Assembly (NCBI RefSeq): GCF_000504205.1 | Contig: NZ_AZAJ01000001.1 | Span: 2,392,879-2,456,878 of the forward strand | Origin: Methanolobus tindarius DSM 2278 | Lineage (GTDB): Archaea; Halobacteriota; Methanosarcinia; Methanosarcinales; Methanosarcinaceae | Direction of reading: 5' to 3' | DNA length: 64,000 nucleotides | Shown here: positions 63,561-64,000 of the stretch, piece after piece | Layout: the number at the start of each line of letters is the position of its first letter | Numbering within the stretch: the stretch's first letter is position 1 | Program-made: the position numbers and the translations under genes | Notes under the pieces: model-generated | The model's input: the letters and a program-made list of their open reading frames with translations, nothing else | What the model was told of the DNA's origin: nothing | The model's database searches: none

Positions 63561-63576
63561 ATACTACCTGTAGTAT
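63561..63576. promoter_or_regulatory. Palindromic operator candidate for DtxR-type gene
   Basis: ATACTAC-CT-GTAGTAT, a perfect 16-bp palindrome, is flanked by an outer inverted pair TTGTAGGTT (63535-63543) and AACCTACAA (63587-63595). It lies 55 bp upstream of ATG 63631. Palindromes of this size are usual for DtxR/MntR/IdeR-class metal regulators. Confidence 0.6.
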
Positions 63577-63630
63577 ACAAAATTATAACCTACAATTATT
63601 AGATTGAAGGGCAACCTGTTTACAAAATCC

Positions 63631-64000
63631 ATGGGTAGTTTTGAAATGACAACTGAGAGAACTGAAGATTATCTGAAGGTCATCGAGAAGATAATTGAAA
63701 GAAAAGGCTATGCACAGGTCAAGGATGTTTCAAGGGAACTTGATATTAGTTCTCCGAGTGTCACCGGAATGTTCAAGAAGCTTACCAAGATGGGTTACAT
63801 CAATTATGAGAAATACGGTGGTGTCACACTTACTTCTGAAGGTGAAAAAATAGCAAAATGCACCATGGAGAAGCACGGTGTCATTAAAGACTTTTTACTC
63901 ATTTTGGGTCTGGATAAGGAAATTGCAGATCAGGATGCCTGTAAGATAGAGCATGTACTGGCACCGGAAACATTTGAAACGCTCACCAAGTTCGTAGAGT
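63631..64000 (+). CDS. DtxR/MntR-family regulator (truncated at window end)
   Basis: First 123 codons of a metal-dependent repressor. ATG 63631 or ATG 63646 could start it. RTEDYLKVIEKIIERKGYAQ then VKDVSRELDISSPSVTGMFK and KLTKMGYINYEKYGGVTLT is the DtxR-type winged helix, followed by the dimerisation helix with metal-ligand-like residues (EKHGVIKDFLLILGLDKEIA, DACKIEHVLAP). It probably senses Fe2+ or Mn2+ and represses itself through the palindrome at 63561. The window cuts the gene. Confidence 0.88.
   Translation, partial: MGSFEMTTERTEDYLKVIEKIIERKGYAQVKDVSRELDISSPSVTGMFKKLTKMGYINYEKYGGVTLTSEGEKIAKCTMEKHGVIKDFLLILGLDKEIADQDACKIEHVLAPETFETLTKFVE

Noticed and set aside
1-64000. CRISPR array or cas genes
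   Set aside because: No regularly spaced repeats and no cas genes; the RecB-like nuclease at 27741 lacks the Cas4 cysteine cluster.

Overview
The window reads as a methanogenic archaeon of the Methanosarcinales (a Methanolobus- or Methanomethylovorans-like genus is a guess). Evidence: archaeal housekeeping genes (TFB, Gar1, L18e, RpoN, RpoK, Trm5, archaeal RNase J), the modified mevalonate route (mevalonate kinase, isopentenyl phosphate kinase, type 2 IPP isomerase), the methanogen sulfide-to-homocysteine genes (DUF39/CBS protein, NIL-ferredoxin, COG2122 protein) and large PAS/GAF histidine kinases. Promoters are TATA-box type, with Shine-Dalgarno (SD) sites on many core genes and probable leaderless starts on some accessory genes.

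Region 1 (1-6881): chromosome with a sensory/transport flavour: an MscS channel translationally coupled to a P-loop ATPase, a cytosolic double-Cache protein, a TIGFGD potassium channel, and an AT-rich membrane-protein gene that has a paralogue inside the neighbouring element.

Region 2 (6882-32095): a 25.1-kb integrated element, AT-rich by eye, bounded by two perfect 74-bp copies of a whole tRNA-Thr(CGU) gene. A full tyrosine recombinase lies at the left end and a catalytic-domain-only recombinase at the right end. The probable replication protein is an XPD/DinG-like Fe-S helicase fused to a primase-like C-terminus. Other genes include small ribbon-helix-helix and winged-helix regulators, three PD-(D/E)XK-type nucleases (one membrane anchored, one CoiA-like, one RecB-like), a transglutaminase-like membrane protein, a MATE-type exporter, zinc-binding proteins, membrane proteins, tiny 46-48-residue ORFs and a decayed HhH-glycosylase-like gene. 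No capsid, terminase, portal or conjugation gene was recognised, so an integrative plasmid is the best reading. A 13-bp motif occurs three times, each time upstream of a TATA-like box, and suggests an element-wide regulator.

Region 3 (32096-49909): core genome. Trm5, LysE exporter, TFB, Gar1 and pyruvate phosphate dikinase are followed by a long leftward cluster: L18e, L13, S9, RpoN, a structured intergenic segment, RpoK, S2, MEMO, mevalonate kinase, isopentenyl phosphate kinase, IPP isomerase, RNase J and a polyprenyl diphosphate synthase. This couples translation/transcription genes to archaeal lipid precursor synthesis. SerA and two small conserved genes follow.

Region 4 (49910-64000): two histidine kinases, AlaX, an MFS carrier, a flavoprotein disulfide reductase homologue lacking the usual C-terminal His, an Sm-like small protein, Hsp20, the three-gene sulfide assimilation cluster, an aminotransferase, and a truncated DtxR-type regulator behind a palindromic operator candidate.
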